The position numbers and the translations under genes are program-made. This document shows, piece by piece, positions 16,095-24,762 of a stretch of 64,000 nt of DNA (positions are counted from its first letter, which is position 1; every line of letters starts with the position of its first letter). Source of the stretch: Glycocaulis sp051859565 (GTDB lineage Bacteria; Pseudomonadota; Alphaproteobacteria; Caulobacterales; Maricaulaceae). The stretch spans positions 425,996-489,995 of the forward strand of contig NZ_JBHYFK010000002.1 of NCBI RefSeq assembly GCF_051859565.1. The letters are read 5' to 3'. The notes below the pieces were generated by a model that had not been told where the DNA came from, made no database searches, and saw only the letters and a list, made by a program, of their open reading frames with translations.

Positions 16095-18302
16095 CTATTC
16101 CGCTCGCTGTGGCTGGCTCAGGTCCAGTCCGGTGTGGAAGGCAATAAAGGCCCATTTGTCGGCCGTTTCCTGGATCAGCATGGAGACCGGCGTGCCCGCG
16201 CCATGACCGGCGCGCGTCTCGATGCGGATGAGGGTCGGCGCATTGCCGGTATCGGTGGCTTGCAGCGCCGCGATGTACTTGAACGAGTGGCTGGGAACCA
16301 CGCGGTCATCTGTATCGGCGGTCGTCACCAGCGTTGCCGGATAGCCTTCGCCTTGCGGTATGGTGTGCAGCGGCGAGTAGGCGTAGAGCACATCGAACAT
16401 GTCCGGGTCCTGCGGGCTGCCATAGTCCGACACCCAGAAGCGGCCTGCGGTGAACTGGTTGAAGCGCAGCATGTCCATCACGCCCACGCCCGGCAGGGCG
16501 GCGGCAAACAGGTCCGGGCGTTGATTGGCGACGGCGCCGACCAGCAGCCCGCCATTGGAGCGGCCTTCGATGGCGATATTGGCGGGGCTCGTCCAGCCCA
16601 GCTCGACAAGGTGCTCGGCGGCGTTGATGAAGTCGTCGTAGACGTTCTGCTTGTTGGCGAGGCGGCCGCCATCATGCCAGTCGCGGCCATATTCCGAACC
16701 GCCACGGATATTGGCCAGCGCGAACACACCGCCCACCTCCATCCATTGCAGGCGGCGCACGTCAAAGGCGGGCGTCATCGGGATGTTGAAGCCACCATAG
16801 CCAAACAGAAGCGTGGGTTGCTGCCCGTTGGGCGTCACATCGCGGTGGTGGACGATATACATCGGCACCTGCACCCCGCCCGTGCTCTCATAGAACACCT
16901 GGCTGACTTCGTAGTCATCGGGATCGAAGGTGAGAGGCGCTTCGTGGAAGAGCGTGCTTTCGCCGGTCTCCACGTCATAGCGATAAATCGTGCCGGGCCG
17001 GTTGAAGCTGGTGAAGCTGTAGAAGGTCTCCGGGCTGTCCGGGCGGCCATTGAAACCGCTGGCGACGCCAAGGCCGGGCAGTTCCACCTCGCGCACCTCA
17101 TCGCCTTCCAGTGTATGAACACGCACCACCGAGCGCACATCCTCAAAGCTCTGCACCACCAGATGTCCGCCGATATGGCTGGCGCTGGTAATGGGGAACT
17201 CGCCTGCCGGGATGATGTCGGTCAGGGTGGAGGGGTCTGAGAGATCGATCGCGACAATGCGCTGGTTGGGCGCATCGAGGTCGGTCATGAAGAAGAAGGT
17301 TTCGCCGTCATTGCCTACGGGCGAGTGGTTGTTGGCAAAGCCTTCAAAGATGGCCACCGGCTCTGCGTCTTCATCGGTCAGGTCGAGGATGTGGATGGCA
17401 TTGCCGTCCGTTCCGGCGGATGAGGCGATGAACAGATAATCGCCATCATCACTGACGCCTGCGCGCCAGCTGACTTCCGGGTTTTCCGGGTCGGCCATGA
17501 TCTGGCGGTCTTCGCTCTGGTCTGTCCCCAGCGCGTGGAAGTAAATCGCCTGATCCATGTTCAGCGAGGTGAATTCCTCACCTTCGGCCGGCTGGGGATA
17601 GCGCGAGTAGAAGAAGCCCGATCCATCCTTTGCCCAGGACAGGTTGGAAAACTTGATCCACTCAATACGGTCTTCCAGCATCTCGCCGGTTTCCACATCG
17701 ATCACCTGCGCGATGCGCCAGTCAGAGCCGCCATCTTGCAGCATGTAGGCAACGTAGCGGCCATCCGGGCTCGGCCAGGTGCCGGCCAGCGCCACCGTGC
17801 CGTCGTCTGAAAGCTCGTTCGGGTCAATGAGGACACGGCCTTCACCGTCCAGCCCGTCGCGGACCATATAGATCGACTGGTCCTGCAGGCCGTCATTATA
17901 CCCGTAGAAATACCGCCCCTCGCGCGCTGCAGGCGTGGACAGGCGCTCATAATTCCACAGCTCACGCAGCCGCTCGGCGATCATGGGGCGGCCGGGCAGG
18001 TTTTCCAGATAGCGGTTGGTCACGGCGTTCTGCGCCGTCACCCATGCGGCCACCTCCGGGCTTACCCGCACATCCTCTTCGAGCCAGCGATAGGGGTCGG
18101 CCACTTCGACTTCGCCCCGGGATGCGGACTGATAGGTGTCGATCTGTTCCACGGTGCGTGTGGTCGGGTAGTTGAGGCGCTCTTGCGTGTGGGCCGCGCC
18201 GACGACGACCTCGCGGGCATCACCGTCTCCTGTAGCGACCTGATCGCCGCAAGCGGCCAGAACCAGCATGCCTGCCAGCGGAAGAAGAGTTGCACGCTTC
18301 AT
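16095..18302 (-). CDS. Prolyl oligopeptidase (S9A), predicted lipoprotein
   Basis: A 735-residue serine peptidase that cleaves short peptides after proline. A lipoprotein signal (LVLAAC, cysteine 18) indicates export and lipid anchoring. An N-terminal seven-blade beta-propeller is followed by the alpha/beta-hydrolase domain: IAIEGRSNGGLLVGAV (nucleophilic serine), TTADTDDRVVPSHSFKY (aspartate) and RAGHGAGTP (histidine). All three catalytic residues are present. It is divergent from the repair helicase gene, and the unknown gene at 15137 follows it closely on the same strand, so the two may be co-transcribed. Confidence 0.95.
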   Translation of the reverse strand: MKRATLLPLAGMLVLAACGDQVATGDGDAREVVVGAAHTQERLNYPTTRTVEQIDTYQSASRGEVEVADPYRWLEEDVRVSPEVAAWVTAQNAVTNRYLENLPGRPMIAERLRELWNYERLSTPAAREGRYFYGYNDGLQDQSIYMVRDGLDGEGRVLIDPNELSDDGTVALAGTWPSPDGRYVAYMLQDGGSDWRIAQVIDVETGEMLEDRIEWIKFSNLSWAKDGSGFFYSRYPQPAEGEEFTSLNMDQAIYFHALGTDQSEDRQIMADPENPEVSWRAGVSDDGDYLFIASSAGTDGNAIHILDLTDEDAEPVAIFEGFANNHSPVGNDGETFFFMTDLDAPNQRIVAIDLSDPSTLTDIIPAGEFPITSASHIGGHLVVQSFEDVRSVVRVHTLEGDEVREVELPGLGVASGFNGRPDSPETFYSFTSFNRPGTIYRYDVETGESTLFHEAPLTFDPDDYEVSQVFYESTGGVQVPMYIVHHRDVTPNGQQPTLLFGYGGFNIPMTPAFDVRRLQWMEVGGVFALANIRGGSEYGRDWHDGGRLANKQNVYDDFINAAEHLVELGWTSPANIAIEGRSNGGLLVGAVANQRPDLFAAALPGVGVMDMLRFNQFTAGRFWVSDYGSPQDPDMFDVLYAYSPLHTIPQGEGYPATLVTTADTDDRVVPSHSFKYIAALQATDTGNAPTLIRIETRAGHGAGTPVSMLIQETADKWAFIAFHTGLDLSQPQRAE

Positions 18303-18397
18303 GTTGCGCTCCTGGATGATGACTGTCTGGTGCGGAACCTAGGCAGGCAGGGTGAAATTGTCGACCGGAAGCGGCATTGGTTCTATCTGTTGGCATT

Positions 18398-20890
18398 ATG
18401 GATACCGCGTCTCCCACGCCCGCCCTGCCGCCGCTTTTCGACCGCTGGTTTGCCAGCCGGGGCTGGCAGCCGCGTGCCCATCAGCTGGCCATGCTGGAGG
18501 CGGCACAGGCGGGCGAGGATGTGCTGCTGACCGCGCCGACGGGCGGCGGCAAGACGCTTGGCGGTTTCCTCCCCTCGCTGATCGAGCTGGCAGGGATGGT
18601 GGAGGGGATGGGCAAGGACCGGCCCCATGCCCTGCACACGCTCTACATCTCGCCGCTCAAGGCGCTCTCCCAGGATGTCGCGCGCAATCTGATGGTGCCG
18701 GTAGACGAGATGGGGCTCAAACTTCGCATCGAGACGCGCACGGGCGACACCCCGCAATCGAAACGCGCCCGTCAGCGTGCTGCGCCGCCCGACATATTGC
18801 TGACCACGCCCGAACAGCTCGCGCTTTTCGTGGCGCAGGAAAATGGCGCGGCCTTCTTTGCCGGCCTCAAGGCCGTGATCGTGGACGAAGTCCATGCGCT
18901 CGCTCCGCAAAAGCGCGGTGATCTGCTGGCTCTGGGTCTCGCCGCGATTAGCCATTATGCGCCGCAGGCGCGCCGCATCGGGCTCTCTGCCACCGTGAAG
19001 GATGTGAAGGGCCACGCACGCTGGCTGTCGCGCGATCCGCAAAATCTCTCGCTGACCACCCGCATCGTGCGCGGCGCTGCGGGGGCTGAGCCTGAGGTGT
19101 CTATCCTTACCCCCGATGCGCGCATCCCCTGGGCGGGCCATATGGGACATCACGCCATGGAGGGGGTGTACGCACTGCTCAAGACCGCGCGCACCGCGCT
19201 GGTCTTCGTGAACACGCGCTCGCAGGCCGAGTTCGCCTTCCAGCAGCTCTGGCGCATCAATGAGGATAACCTCGCCATCGCGCTCCATCACGGTTCGCTC
19301 AGCGTCGAGCAGCGCCGCAAGGTGGAAGGGGCGATGGCGGCGGGAAAGCTGCGCGCGGTGGTGTGCACCTCCACGCTCGATCTGGGGATTGACTGGGGCG
19401 ATGTGGATCTGGTGGTCCAGCTTGGCGCGCCCAAGGGTACGTCGCGCCTGATCCAGCGTCTGGGCCGGGCCAATCACCGGCTAGATGAAGTGTCACGCGC
19501 CGTGCTGGTGCCCACCAACCGGTTTGAGCATCTCGAATGCCTCTCGGCGCGCGACGCTGTGGCCGAACATAAGCTGGACGGTGAACCACTAAAGAGCGGC
19601 GCGCTCGATGTGCTGGCCCAGCACGTGATGGGCCGCGCCTGCGGTGATCCGTTCGAGGCGGACGCGCTTTATGCCGAAATCTGCCGCGCTGCGCCCTATA
19701 CCGGCCTGCCGCGCGCGACATTCGACCGCGTGCTGGAATTTGTCGCGACCGGCGGCTATGCGCTTGGCAGCTATGACCGCTTCTGCCGCATCGTGAAGGG
19801 GCGGGACGGGCTATGGCGTGCGCGCGACCGCAGCGCTGCCCAGCGTCACCGGCTCAATATCGGCACCATCGTGGAAAGCCCGATGCTGGATGTGCGTGTG
19901 GTCAGCGCGCGCAGCGGTGCGAAAAGCCTGCGCGGCGCAGGCCCTCGCCTAGGCCAGCTAGAGGAGTGGTTCGCAGACCAGCTCAGCCCCGGCGATACCT
20001 TCCTCTTTGCCGGGCAGGTGCTGCGCTTTGAAGGCACCAGCCAGACCGACCTTTTCGTCAGCCGGGCGAGCGGAGAAGACCCCAAAGTCCCCTCCTGGCA
20101 GGGCGGCAAGTTTCCGCTTTCCACCTATCTGGCGGCGCGCGTGCGCAAGCTGGTCAGCGAGCCGGAGCAATGGCCGAAACTGCCAGATCAGGTACGCGAA
20201 TGGCTGGAGATGCAGCAGCTTCGCTCGCGCTTGCCACAAGCCGACCGGCTGCTGGTGGAAACCTTCCCGCGTGCGGGCAAGCATTATCTGGTCTGCTACC
20301 CGTTCGAGGGGCGGCTGGCCCATGCGACGCTGGGCGTATTGCTGACCCGCCGGCTGGAGCGGCTGGGGCTGAAGCCTCTGGGCTATGTCGCCAATGAGTA
20401 TGCGCTGTCGGTCTGGGCGCTGGAGGACATGGCAGGCGTCGATTTCGCCGAGCTCTTCTCAGCTGACCTGATGGGTGATGATCTCGATGCCTGGCTGAAT
20501 GAAAGCGTGCTGATGCAGCGCACGTTCCGCCATTGCGCGCTGATCTCCGGCCTGATCGAGCGCCGCCATCCGGGGCTGGAAAAGACCGGCAGGCAGGTCA
20601 GCTTCTCATCCGACCTCATCTACAACGTGCTGCGCGAGCATGAGCCGGACCATATCCTGCTGCAGGCAGCCTGGGCCGATGCGGCGACGGGCCTTTTGGA
20701 CATTCGCCGCCTGTCGGACCGGCTCGCCGCCATCGGGGGGCGGATTGATGCAATCTCGCTGGAGCGCATCTCGCCGCTGGCCGTCCCGGTCATGCTGGAG
20801 ATCGGGCGCGAGCCGGTCTATGGCGAGGCCCATGAGGCCATTCTGGAAGCCGCGTCCGAAGACCTGATCGAGGAGGCGGTAAGACCTTGA
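18398..20890 (+). CDS. Ligase-associated DNA-damage-response DEXH helicase (Lhr-type)
   Basis: An ATP-dependent helicase of about 830 residues with the Lhr-core layout. It has TAPTGGGKTLGGF (Walker A), VDEVHAL (DEVH box), GLSATVKD (motif III) and RLIQRLGRANHR (motif VI), followed by a winged helix and the long Lhr C-terminal domain. It belongs to the cluster that usually contains an ATP-dependent ligase, an exonuclease and the PdeM phosphoesterase. Here only PdeM is near, after an intervening acetyltransferase gene. A TTG at 18377 with GGAAG upstream is an alternative start. Confidence 0.9.
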   Translation: MDTASPTPALPPLFDRWFASRGWQPRAHQLAMLEAAQAGEDVLLTAPTGGGKTLGGFLPSLIELAGMVEGMGKDRPHALHTLYISPLKALSQDVARNLMVPVDEMGLKLRIETRTGDTPQSKRARQRAAPPDILLTTPEQLALFVAQENGAAFFAGLKAVIVDEVHALAPQKRGDLLALGLAAISHYAPQARRIGLSATVKDVKGHARWLSRDPQNLSLTTRIVRGAAGAEPEVSILTPDARIPWAGHMGHHAMEGVYALLKTARTALVFVNTRSQAEFAFQQLWRINEDNLAIALHHGSLSVEQRRKVEGAMAAGKLRAVVCTSTLDLGIDWGDVDLVVQLGAPKGTSRLIQRLGRANHRLDEVSRAVLVPTNRFEHLECLSARDAVAEHKLDGEPLKSGALDVLAQHVMGRACGDPFEADALYAEICRAAPYTGLPRATFDRVLEFVATGGYALGSYDRFCRIVKGRDGLWRARDRSAAQRHRLNIGTIVESPMLDVRVVSARSGAKSLRGAGPRLGQLEEWFADQLSPGDTFLFAGQVLRFEGTSQTDLFVSRASGEDPKVPSWQGGKFPLSTYLAARVRKLVSEPEQWPKLPDQVREWLEMQQLRSRLPQADRLLVETFPRAGKHYLVCYPFEGRLAHATLGVLLTRRLERLGLKPLGYVANEYALSVWALEDMAGVDFAELFSADLMGDDLDAWLNESVLMQRTFRHCALISGLIERRHPGLEKTGRQVSFSSDLIYNVLREHEPDHILLQAAWADAATGLLDIRRLSDRLAAIGGRIDAISLERISPLAVPVMLEIGREPVYGEAHEAILEAASEDLIEEAVRP

Positions 20891-21025
20891 CGCTACGCCT
20901 GTGCAGGCCGACAATAGCCTCATTATGAACTAGCACCTTCTACGGCGCGCCCTGCGCCCTCTCCGCCCTAACTGGCAATAGAGACGCCCCGCCATCTGGC
21001 GTGCGGGCGTGAAAGGTGACTACCC

Positions 21026-21664
21026 ATGCATGGTCCTGATCCCATGAACCCGCACCCGATGGCGGGATTTGACCGCGTCTGCTTTCTCAAACCCGTCGTC
21101 ACCCGGCCCAATATCGAGGTCGGCGAGTACACCTATTATGACGACCCGGACGCGCCCGAGGAGTTCGAGAACCGCAACGTCCTCTACCATTACGACTTCA
21201 CCGGCGACCGGCTGATCATTGGCCGGTTCTGCGCGATTGCCACCGGCGTCACCTTCATCATGAACGGCGCAAACCATGCGCTGGATGGCATTTCCACCTA
21301 TCCGTTCCAGATTTTCGGCGGCGGCTGGGAGGCGGGCTTTGAGGAAAGCTCGCTGGATAGCGGCTATCGCGGCGACACGACCGTCGGCCACGATGTATGG
21401 ATCGGGCGCGGGGCCGTCATCATGCCGGGCGTGCGCATCGGCAATGGCGCCATCATCGCCGCGCACAGCGTCGTCACCCGCGATGTGCCCGACTACGCCA
21501 TTGTGGCGGGCAATCCGGCGGAGCTGCGCAAGAAGCGCTTTGACGGCACCACCATAGCCGCGCTGTTGCGTATTGCATGGTGGGACTGGCCGGTGGAGAA
21601 AATATCGCGCCATATCAATGCGCTAAGGGCAGGCGATGTGCGCGCCCTGCAAGACAGTGATTGA
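21026..21664 (+). CDS. CatB-related hexapeptide-repeat O-acetyltransferase
   Basis: A 212-residue left-handed beta-helix acetyltransferase. It has the catalytic-histidine region NGANHALDGISTYPFQIFGGGWE and the hexapeptide tracts TTVGHDVWIGRGAVIMPGVRIGNGAIIAAHSVVTRDVPDYAIVAGNPA typical of Vat/CatB xenobiotic or sugar acetyltransferases. It uses acetyl-CoA; the acceptor is unknown. It lies between the helicase and the pdeM gene and overlaps the latter's longest frame by four bases, so it is probably co-transcribed with pdeM. Confidence 0.9.
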   Translation: MHGPDPMNPHPMAGFDRVCFLKPVVTRPNIEVGEYTYYDDPDAPEEFENRNVLYHYDFTGDRLIIGRFCAIATGVTFIMNGANHALDGISTYPFQIFGGGWEAGFEESSLDSGYRGDTTVGHDVWIGRGAVIMPGVRIGNGAIIAAHSVVTRDVPDYAIVAGNPAELRKKRFDGTTIAALLRIAWWDWPVEKISRHINALRAGDVRALQDSD

Positions 21665-21696
21665 CGAACGGATGGGGAACGCGCTTGTCTGGGCAG

Positions 21697-22398
21697 ATGC
21701 TACAGGCTGCCGCTCCCATCGTTCAGCATATAAACGTCAACGGCGTGCCGGTGCTGGCCGATGTGTCGGGCGTGGCGTTCGTGGAGAGCGCGGCGGCATT
21801 GATCGTCGCCGATCTGCACTTTGAGAAGGGATCATCCTTCGCCGCCAAGGGCGTGATGCTGCCGCCCTATGACACACGCGCAACGCTGGCCCGGCTCGCT
21901 GACGCAATGGTGCGCCTGCAGCCGCGCACGGTCATCGCGCTGGGCGACAGCTTCCACGACCAGACAGCCGAAGCGCGCATGCATGGCGAGGACGAAGCCT
22001 TCCTCAAGGATCTGGTGGCCTGCGTGGAGCGCTGGGTGTGGATTGCCGGCAATCACGACCCCGCGCCATCCCCGCGCTATGGCGGGGAGCTGGCGGAGGA
22101 GATGGAGCTGGACGGCCTCACCCTGCGCCATGAGCCGCGCGACGGCGCGTCACCCGGAGAGGTGGCGGGGCATCTCCACCCCTGCGCCAAGGTGCGCCGG
22201 AATGGCCGCTCGGTACGCCGGCGCGCCTTTGCCAGTGATGGCACGCGCCTCATCCTGCCGGCTTTTGGCGCCTATACGGGCGGGCTGAATGTGCGTGATG
22301 ATGCCTTTGCGGCGCACTTTGAGCGCACGCCCGATGTCTGGATGCTGGGCCGGGAACGGGTCTACCGCGTGCCGGGCAAAAGCGTGCTGGGGGATTAG
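21697..22398 (+). CDS. pdeM: Ligase-associated DNA-damage-response phosphoesterase PdeM
   Basis: A 233-residue calcineurin-like metallophosphoesterase. It has VADLHFEKGSSFA (Asp-His metal site), ALGDSFHD, IAGNHDP and GHLHPCAKV, the full set of metal ligands of the PdeM branch. The family partners the Lhr-type helicase in DNA repair. The frame is open from 21661 (TTG) and there is another TTG at 21685 behind GGGG; the ATG at 21697 matches the usual N terminus and is preferred. The ligase and exonuclease of the set are not in this window. Confidence 0.88.
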   Translation: MLQAAAPIVQHINVNGVPVLADVSGVAFVESAAALIVADLHFEKGSSFAAKGVMLPPYDTRATLARLADAMVRLQPRTVIALGDSFHDQTAEARMHGEDEAFLKDLVACVERWVWIAGNHDPAPSPRYGGELAEEMELDGLTLRHEPRDGASPGEVAGHLHPCAKVRRNGRSVRRRAFASDGTRLILPAFGAYTGGLNVRDDAFAAHFERTPDVWMLGRERVYRVPGKSVLGD

Positions 22399-22412
22399 AG
22401 GTGCGATAGGCT

Positions 22413-22500
22413 GAAACCCCGGACGCGAAGCGATCCGGGGCCTCCCTCCGCTTCTCCTGCAAGAGGTCCCGGCTCTGCGCTTCGCTTGGCCGGGATTTCA
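22413..22500. repeat. Intergenic repeat C, copy 1
   Basis: Bounded by GAAACCCCGG at one end and CCGGGATTTCA at the other, with two GC hairpins and the conserved core CCGCTTCTCCTGCAAGAGGT. Related copies lie at 59244-59335 (same orientation) and 47613-47695 (inverted). It fills the convergent junction between pdeM and the DUF3429 gene. Confidence 0.85.
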
Positions 22501-22517
22501 CCACTACAGGCCGTTCC

Positions 22518-23000
22518 CTACATCGCCCGTATGGCCAGCGCCGCGCCAAGGCCGATCACCGCGCCCAGCGTCAGCACCAGCCGCAAGGGCAGATACCAGC
22601 GCGGCAGGGTGCCGCCGCGCACCGCGCCGCGGTCCCACAGATACTGGATGACGAAACCGGCAATTAGAATGCCCCATCCGGCCAGCTCGGTATCAAAGGG
22701 CAGGTCAGGCCGGTTCCAGACCTGCAGGAGCACGGCAAACCAGCCCGACAGGGAGAGCAGCACAGCCAGCAGCAACACGCCTGTGCGCGGCGCATCGGCG
22801 CGCAGAACGATCTCGGTGGTCCAGCGCCCGCCCGCCAGGAAGGACAGCACGACAGCCGCATAAATCGGCAGGAAATTGGCTGCCTGCAGCCCGGCCTGCC
22901 CGCCCAGCGCGATGCCGAATGCGCCGGCGAAGAAGGGCACCAGACCGGCAAATCCGAGAAGAAGCGGGGTGCCGGGCGCTTCGCTGAGCTGTCTGAGCAT
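22518..23000 (-). CDS. DUF3429-family membrane protein
   Basis: A 160-residue protein with five hydrophobic segments and the DUF3429 pattern: LGFAGLVPFFAGA, YAAVVLSFLAGGRW, LLLAVLLSLSGWFAVLL and IQYLWDRGAV. The family is conserved in proteobacteria and has no assigned function. The ATG at 23000 is used; an upstream frame to 23045 lacks hydrophobic start character. Repeat C lies just beyond its 3' end. Confidence 0.83.
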   Translation of the reverse strand: MLRQLSEAPGTPLLLGFAGLVPFFAGAFGIALGGQAGLQAANFLPIYAAVVLSFLAGGRWTTEIVLRADAPRTGVLLLAVLLSLSGWFAVLLQVWNRPDLPFDTELAGWGILIAGFVIQYLWDRGAVRGGTLPRWYLPLRLVLTLGAVIGLGAALAIRAM

Positions 23001-23011
23001 GGTCGGTATTC

Positions 23012-23815
23012 CTATCTGCGGCGGAAGACTTCTGCCGCGCCCCATCCTGACAGGAGCGCGATGATGACGGCAATCATGCCATAGAGCGGCGCGTGATCAT
23101 GCGCAAAATCATACAAGGCCTGCTCGAACCCGGCCTTGCGCACTTCCAGCGTCGTCCGGCGGCTGGCGATGGGTACGCCGTCACGGAACAGGTAGATGTC
23201 GAGCGCATACTCGCCCACCGGCGTCACGGGCGGCAGGCGCACATCGGCGCGGAACAGCCCGCCATCGAGTATCTCCACCCCGCCAGGGGATTCCACGTAG
23301 AGGCCGTCGCGCGCCCGGTTGCGCACAACGGCCCGGCGGTAATCGACGATTTCCGCGCCCAGCTCGGTGACCACCACGCCGCCTACGCCAAAGCGCGTTT
23401 CCTCGCGTTCATGGGCGGGCGCAGACAGGCGCAAATGCTCCATGCCGATGGCCTCGCGGCGCAGTGACGAGAAGGTGGCGAACTGGCTTAGCGAGCGGGT
23501 GGAGGCAACGGCGTAATACCCGTAGATGTTTTCAAAGGCGATGGGCGCGCGATTGATCCAGATGCCGAGCGTGCGGATCTTGCGCATGACGCGCAAATCC
23601 TCCTGCGGCCCGCGTACAACCACGACAATGTCGTCGCCTTCGGCAAGGCCGGTGACCGCGCCATAGACCAGAAAGTCTGCGCCGGTGAAGTTGGAGCGTA
23701 TCTCCACCACTTCCTGGGTGAGGGCGGCCACGATGCCGACGGGCTGTATCTCATCTTCCGGCGCGGCGTGGGCCGTGCCGGTAATCAGCAGCGCCATGAG
23801 CAGAAAGCGGATCAT
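23012..23815 (-). CDS. TIGR02186-family exported membrane-anchored protein
   Basis: A 267-residue protein with a signal peptide (MIRFLLMALLITGTAHA), a long periplasmic domain (IRSNFTGADFLVYGAVTG, VVVRGPQEDLRVMRK, INRAPIAFENIYGYYAVAST) and one C-terminal membrane helix (YGMIAVIIALLSGWGAAEVF). This matches the TIGR02186 family, which I recall as usually encoded next to TauE/SafE transporters. It overlaps the upstream transporter gene by ATGA, so the two are co-translated and probably form one membrane complex. The cargo is unknown. Confidence 0.86.
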   Translation of the reverse strand: MIRFLLMALLITGTAHAAPEDEIQPVGIVAALTQEVVEIRSNFTGADFLVYGAVTGLAEGDDIVVVVRGPQEDLRVMRKIRTLGIWINRAPIAFENIYGYYAVASTRSLSQFATFSSLRREAIGMEHLRLSAPAHEREETRFGVGGVVVTELGAEIVDYRRAVVRNRARDGLYVESPGGVEILDGGLFRADVRLPPVTPVGEYALDIYLFRDGVPIASRRTTLEVRKAGFEQALYDFAHDHAPLYGMIAVIIALLSGWGAAEVFRRR

Positions 23816-24753
23816 GACGCGGCCCTTCCGGTGGTCTCCATCAGCTCGAACATATCGACCGGATCGGACACCAGGTCGAAGGCGAGTTTGAGGCAGACCG
23901 CCAGCACCATCAGGGCCAGCGCTGCGCGTAATTCCTCTGCCCGGATACGCTGGCCCGCACGGGCGCCAAACTGCGCGCCAATGACGCCGCCAACGATCAG
24001 CAGGGCCGCCAGCACCAGATCGACCGTCTGGTTCTGTGCCGCCTGCAGGAAGGTGGTCAGCGCTGTGACAAACAGGATCTGGAAGAGCGATGTGCCGATC
24101 ACCACCGAGGTCGGCATGCGCAGGATGTAGATCATGGCCGGCACCATCACGAAGCCGCCGCCGACGCCCATCAGGGCCGCCAGCAGGCCGACCAGTGCGC
24201 CAATGCCGATGACCGGGATCAGGCTGATATAGAGGCCGGAAACCGGAAAGCGCACCTTGAAGGGCAGGGCATCTATCAGGCCGCGCCTGCGCCGTTTCGG
24301 ACGCGGCGTGATGCCCGCCTTGCCCTGGCGGTAGCGCCGCCAGAGCGCGCCTGCGCTCTCCACGAACATCAGGCCGCCGATAATGCCCAGAAAGCCCACA
24401 TAGCACAGCGAGATAACCAGATTGATCTGGCCGGTAGCCTGCAGGAAGGAGAATAGCCAGACGCCGCCGACCGACCCCACCACGCCGCCTGCCAGCAGGT
24501 AGAGCCCCATTTTCAGATCAAGGCTCTTGCGCCGGAAATGGGCAATCGCCCCGGAGGCCGAAGAGGCGACGATCTGGTTGGTCTGCGTCGCCACCGCTAC
24601 CGGAGGCGGGATGCCGATAAAGATCAGGATGGGCGTCATCAGGAAGCCGCCGCCAACCCCGAACATGCCGGAGAGGAAGCCGACGGCGAGGCCAAGGCCC
24701 AGTATCAGGAAGATGTTTACCGAGACTTCCGCAATGGGAAGGTAGATGTCCAT
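23812..24753 (-). CDS. TauE/SafE (TSUP) anion exporter family protein
   Basis: A 313-residue membrane protein with about eight helices and the TSUP repeats GFLSGMFGVGGGFLMTPIL and GLLAALMGVGGGFVMVPAM, one in each half. The family moves sulfite, sulfonates or organosulfur anions. It is coupled by ATGA to a TIGR02186 gene, a known pairing. The long cytoplasmic loop (PRPKRRRRGLID) is basic. The 3' end of the PodJ-like gene is 10 bp upstream of its start, so it may read through from that operon. Confidence 0.92.
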   Translation of the reverse strand: MDIYLPIAEVSVNIFLILGLGLAVGFLSGMFGVGGGFLMTPILIFIGIPPPVAVATQTNQIVASSASGAIAHFRRKSLDLKMGLYLLAGGVVGSVGGVWLFSFLQATGQINLVISLCYVGFLGIIGGLMFVESAGALWRRYRQGKAGITPRPKRRRRGLIDALPFKVRFPVSGLYISLIPVIGIGALVGLLAALMGVGGGFVMVPAMIYILRMPTSVVIGTSLFQILFVTALTTFLQAAQNQTVDLVLAALLIVGGVIGAQFGARAGQRIRAEELRAALALMVLAVCLKLAFDLVSDPVDMFELMETTGRAAS

Positions 24754-24762
24754 CGCCCCGCC

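Noticed and set aside
16014..17240. 408-residue open frame opposite the prolyl oligopeptidase gene
   Set aside because: Shadow frame; the oligopeptidase frame has all catalytic residues.
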